This document shows, piece by piece, positions 62,446 to 64,000 of a stretch of 64,000 nt of DNA (positions within the stretch are counted from its first letter, which is position 1; every line of letters starts with the position of its first letter). This DNA comes from Vallicoccus soli. Its GTDB lineage: Bacteria; Actinomycetota; Actinomycetes; Motilibacterales; Motilibacteraceae. The position numbers and the translations under genes were made by a program. The stretch lies in the NCBI RefSeq assembly GCF_003594885.1, contig NZ_QZEZ01000003.1, positions 310,001 through 374,000 on the forward strand, given 5' to 3'. Below the pieces are notes generated by a model. That model did not search any database, was not told where the DNA came from, and worked only from the letters and a program-made list of their open reading frames with translations.

Positions 62446-62457
62446 GGAGGACGGGGC

Positions 62458-63168
62458 GTGGGCACGACCAGCGGCGCGGGGGCGAGCGGCCCGCTCGCCC
62501 CCGACCCGGCGCGGCGGCGCCTGCTCGCCGGCGCCGCGGCCCTGCTCGCCGCACCCGCGCTGGGCGGGCTCGCCGGGTGCACCACCTCCGACGCCCCCGG
62601 CGCCGGGCCCCGCGGCGCGCCGTCGACGGGCGGAGCACCGCGGCCGGGCGCTCCCGGCGGGGGCGCCGGGGACGACGGGGACGGAGGCACCCCGGCGAGC
62701 CCCGCACCGCCCACGGCGGACGAGGCGCTCGCCGTGCCCGTGGCGACCTCCAAGCGCGCCCTGCTCGCGGCGTACGACGCCACGGCCGAGCGCCACCCCG
62801 GCCTCGCCGGGCGGCTGCGGGCCCTGCGCGCCGAGGGCGCGGCGCACCTGACCGGCCTCGCCGCCCTCGTGCCCGCCGCCGGGGAGGACCCGTCGGCGTC
62901 CCCTGGACCCCCCGCGTCCACCGCGCCGACCGCGGCGCCCACCACGGCGCCCACCACGGCGCCCACCGCGGCGCCGACCGAGGGCGTCCCGCCGGTCCCC
63001 CGCGACCCCGCCGCGGCCGTCGCCGCCCTGGCCCGGCGCGAGGCGGCGCTCGCGGCGTCGCGCCTGGACGCCCTCGAGGGCGCGGGCGCCTCGCCGGAGC
63101 TGGCCCGGCTGGTCGCGGCGGTGGGCGCCTCCGAGGCCGTGCACGCCGCGCTGCTGGGGGCGGCGTGA
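62458..63168 (+). CDS. Putative lipoprotein paired with DUF4439 protein
   Basis: A 236-residue protein with an RRRLLAGAAALLAAPALGGLAGC signal: paired arginines and lipobox LAGC suggest a lipidated, possibly Tat-exported protein. A Pro/Gly/Thr linker with APTTAPTTAP repeats separates two helical stretches (KRALLAAYDATAERHP... and REAALAASRLDALEGAGAS...). The C terminus is weakly like the ferritin-like DUF4439 fold. In Mycobacterium a comparable pair lies between rimP and proS. GGGAGGA 6 nt before GTG 62458 decides the start. Function unknown. Confidence 0.75.
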   Translation: MGTTSGAGASGPLAPDPARRRLLAGAAALLAAPALGGLAGCTTSDAPGAGPRGAPSTGGAPRPGAPGGGAGDDGDGGTPASPAPPTADEALAVPVATSKRALLAAYDATAERHPGLAGRLRALRAEGAAHLTGLAALVPAAGEDPSASPGPPASTAPTAAPTTAPTTAPTAAPTEGVPPVPRDPAAAVAALARREAALAASRLDALEGAGASPELARLVAAVGASEAVHAALLGAA

Positions 63169-63608
63169 GCACGCCGCGCCCGGGTGAGGACGCGGCGACC
63201 GCGGCGCTGCGCGCGGCCGTGGCCGGGGAGCACGCGGCGGTGTACGCGTACGGCGTCGTCGGCGCCCGGGCCGGCGCGGCAGCCGCCGACCTCGCGAGCA
63301 CCGGCTACGCGGCCCACTCCGCGCGCCGGGACCGCCTCGCCGCCGAGCTCGCCGAGCGCGGCGCGCCCCCCGAGCTGCCGCGCCCGGCGTACGCGCTCCC
63401 GTCGCCGGTGACCGGGCCGGCCGCGGCCGCCCGGCTCGCCGCGCTCGTCGAGGACCGGCTCTGCACGGCGTACGGGGACCTCGTCGCGGCGGCCGAGGGC
63501 CGCCTGCGGCGCATCGGCGCGGACGCCCTGCAGGACTGCGCCGTGCGCGCCGCGCTCTGGCGCGGCGGGCCGGTGCGCCCGTTCCCCGGGGACCCCGCCC
63601 GGCGCTGA
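63165..63608 (+). CDS. DUF4439 (ferritin-like) protein
   Basis: A 147-residue four-helix protein of the DUF4439 family: AALRAAVAGEHAAVYAYGVVGARAGA contains an E-H pair, with further helices around AHSARRDRLAAEL and EDRLCTAYGDLVAAAEGRLRR. Ferritin-like folds often bind metal, but the full ligand set is not clear here. GTG 63165 overlaps the lipoprotein stop as GTGA, so the two are made together and probably interact. It is convergent with proS. Confidence 0.83.
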   Translation: MSTPRPGEDAATAALRAAVAGEHAAVYAYGVVGARAGAAAADLASTGYAAHSARRDRLAAELAERGAPPELPRPAYALPSPVTGPAAAARLAALVEDRLCTAYGDLVAAAEGRLRRIGADALQDCAVRAALWRGGPVRPFPGDPARR

Positions 63609-63632
63609 GCGAGCGCGCCGCGGGCGGGCGCC

Positions 63633-64000
63633 TCAGGCGGGCTCGGGGGCGCCCGAGGGCTGCCCGAGCCCGACCGCGGCGAGCACCGCGCCCGCGGCGC
63701 CCTCGACGGGGAGCTGCTCGCGCTCGCCGGTGCGGCGGTCCTTGAGCTCGACCACGCCGTCGGCCAGGCCCTTGCCGACCACGACGATCGACGGCACGCC
63801 GATGAGCTCGGAGTCCTTGAACTTCACCCCGGGCGAGACGCCGCGCCGGTCGTCGTAGAGCACCCGCGCGCCGCCGGCCTCGAGGTCCGCGCACAGCCGC
63901 TCGGCGGCCTCGAAGACCGTCGCGTCCTTGCCGGTGGCGACGACGTGCACGTCGGCGGGGGCGATCTCCCGGGGCCAGCACAGGCCCTGCGCGTCGTACG
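63633..64000 (-). CDS. proS: Prolyl-tRNA synthetase (3' end, partial)
   Basis: The last 122 or so codons of proS, running off the right edge. [19 protein letters not shown] begins the visible part and the anticodon-binding HGTP domain follows ([36 protein letters not shown]). The ending [12 protein letters not shown] is typical of bacterial ProS. Its place after rimP and the DUF4439 pair matches mycobacteria. Confidence 0.92.
   Translation of the reverse strand, partial: YDAQGLCWPREIAPADVHVVATGKDATVFEAAERLCADLEAGGARVLYDDRRGVSPGVKFKDSELIGVPSIVVVGKGLADGVVELKDRRTGEREQLPVEGAAGAVLAAVGLGQPSGAPEPA

Overview
The window is very GC-rich DNA from an actinobacterium. GTG starts are common and genes are densely packed with many 4-bp GTGA/ATGA start-stop overlaps. 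The gene order is a well-known actinobacterial one (recA-recX-gluABCD-miaB-miaA-dapF-hflX; ftsK-rimO-pgsA-cinA-clgR; rimP-nusA-ylxR-infB-rbfA-truB-ribF-rpsO-pnp-M16 protease-dapB; thyX-dapA-RNase J). Marker families DUF3046, DUF503, DUF4439, ThyX and ClgR agree. The very high GC and the coexistence of RNase Y and RNase J suggest a Kineosporiales/Motilibacterales/Frankiales-like lineage, but that placement is inference. Almost everything here is chromosomal core or near-core; I see no phage, insertion sequence, CRISPR array, rRNA or tRNA.

Layout. 1-9.8 kb is a more variable stretch: a LysR regulator, a sulfite-oxidase-type molybdoenzyme, the DinG helicase, a large phosphotransferase-aminotransferase fusion, a glyoxalase-fold protein and an S9 prolyl-oligopeptidase-type peptidase whose frame is broken by one extra G. 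9.8-26.4 kb is the tRNA-modification and recombination block (hflX, dapF, ggt, miaA, miaB, the gluABCD glutamate importer, RNase Y, recX, recA), with a perfect LexA operator upstream of recA. 26.3-35 kb holds an MFS transporter, a DUF2252 protein, DUF3046, the giant helicase Lhr and its partner glycosylase Nei. 35-42 kb is clgR-cinA-pgsA-rimO-ftsK plus a small heat-shock protein. 42-49 kb has RNase J, dapA, thyX, a GNAT-azlC-azlD operon and dapB. 48.5-62.2 kb is the translation/RNA block (M16 protease, pnp, rpsO, ribF, kynureninase, truB, rbfA, DUF503, infB, ylxR, nusA, rimP). The right end carries a lipoprotein/DUF4439 pair and the 3' end of proS.

How the genes work together. dapA, dapB and dapF, scattered through the window, supply lysine and diaminopimelate. 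RecA, RecX, DinG, Lhr and Nei form a DNA-repair set. PNPase, RNase Y and RNase J are the main RNA-decay enzymes. NusA, YlxR, IF-2, RbfA, RimP, TruB, S15 and RimO serve transcription, ribosome assembly and translation.

Two regulatory themes recur. Many genes have a TANNNT -10 element 5-7 nt before the start codon, so leaderless mRNAs look common. Many operon ends carry long, perfect, GC-only inverted repeats with no T tract, likely terminators. The most unusual structure is a 30/31-bp-period array of four palindromes between azlD and the gene at 47207-47656, whose first and last units contain the two convergent stop codons. Several conserved proteins carry simple-repeat tails or insertions (YlxR, ClgR, Lhr, RibF, IF-2). 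I found no convincing wholly new system.
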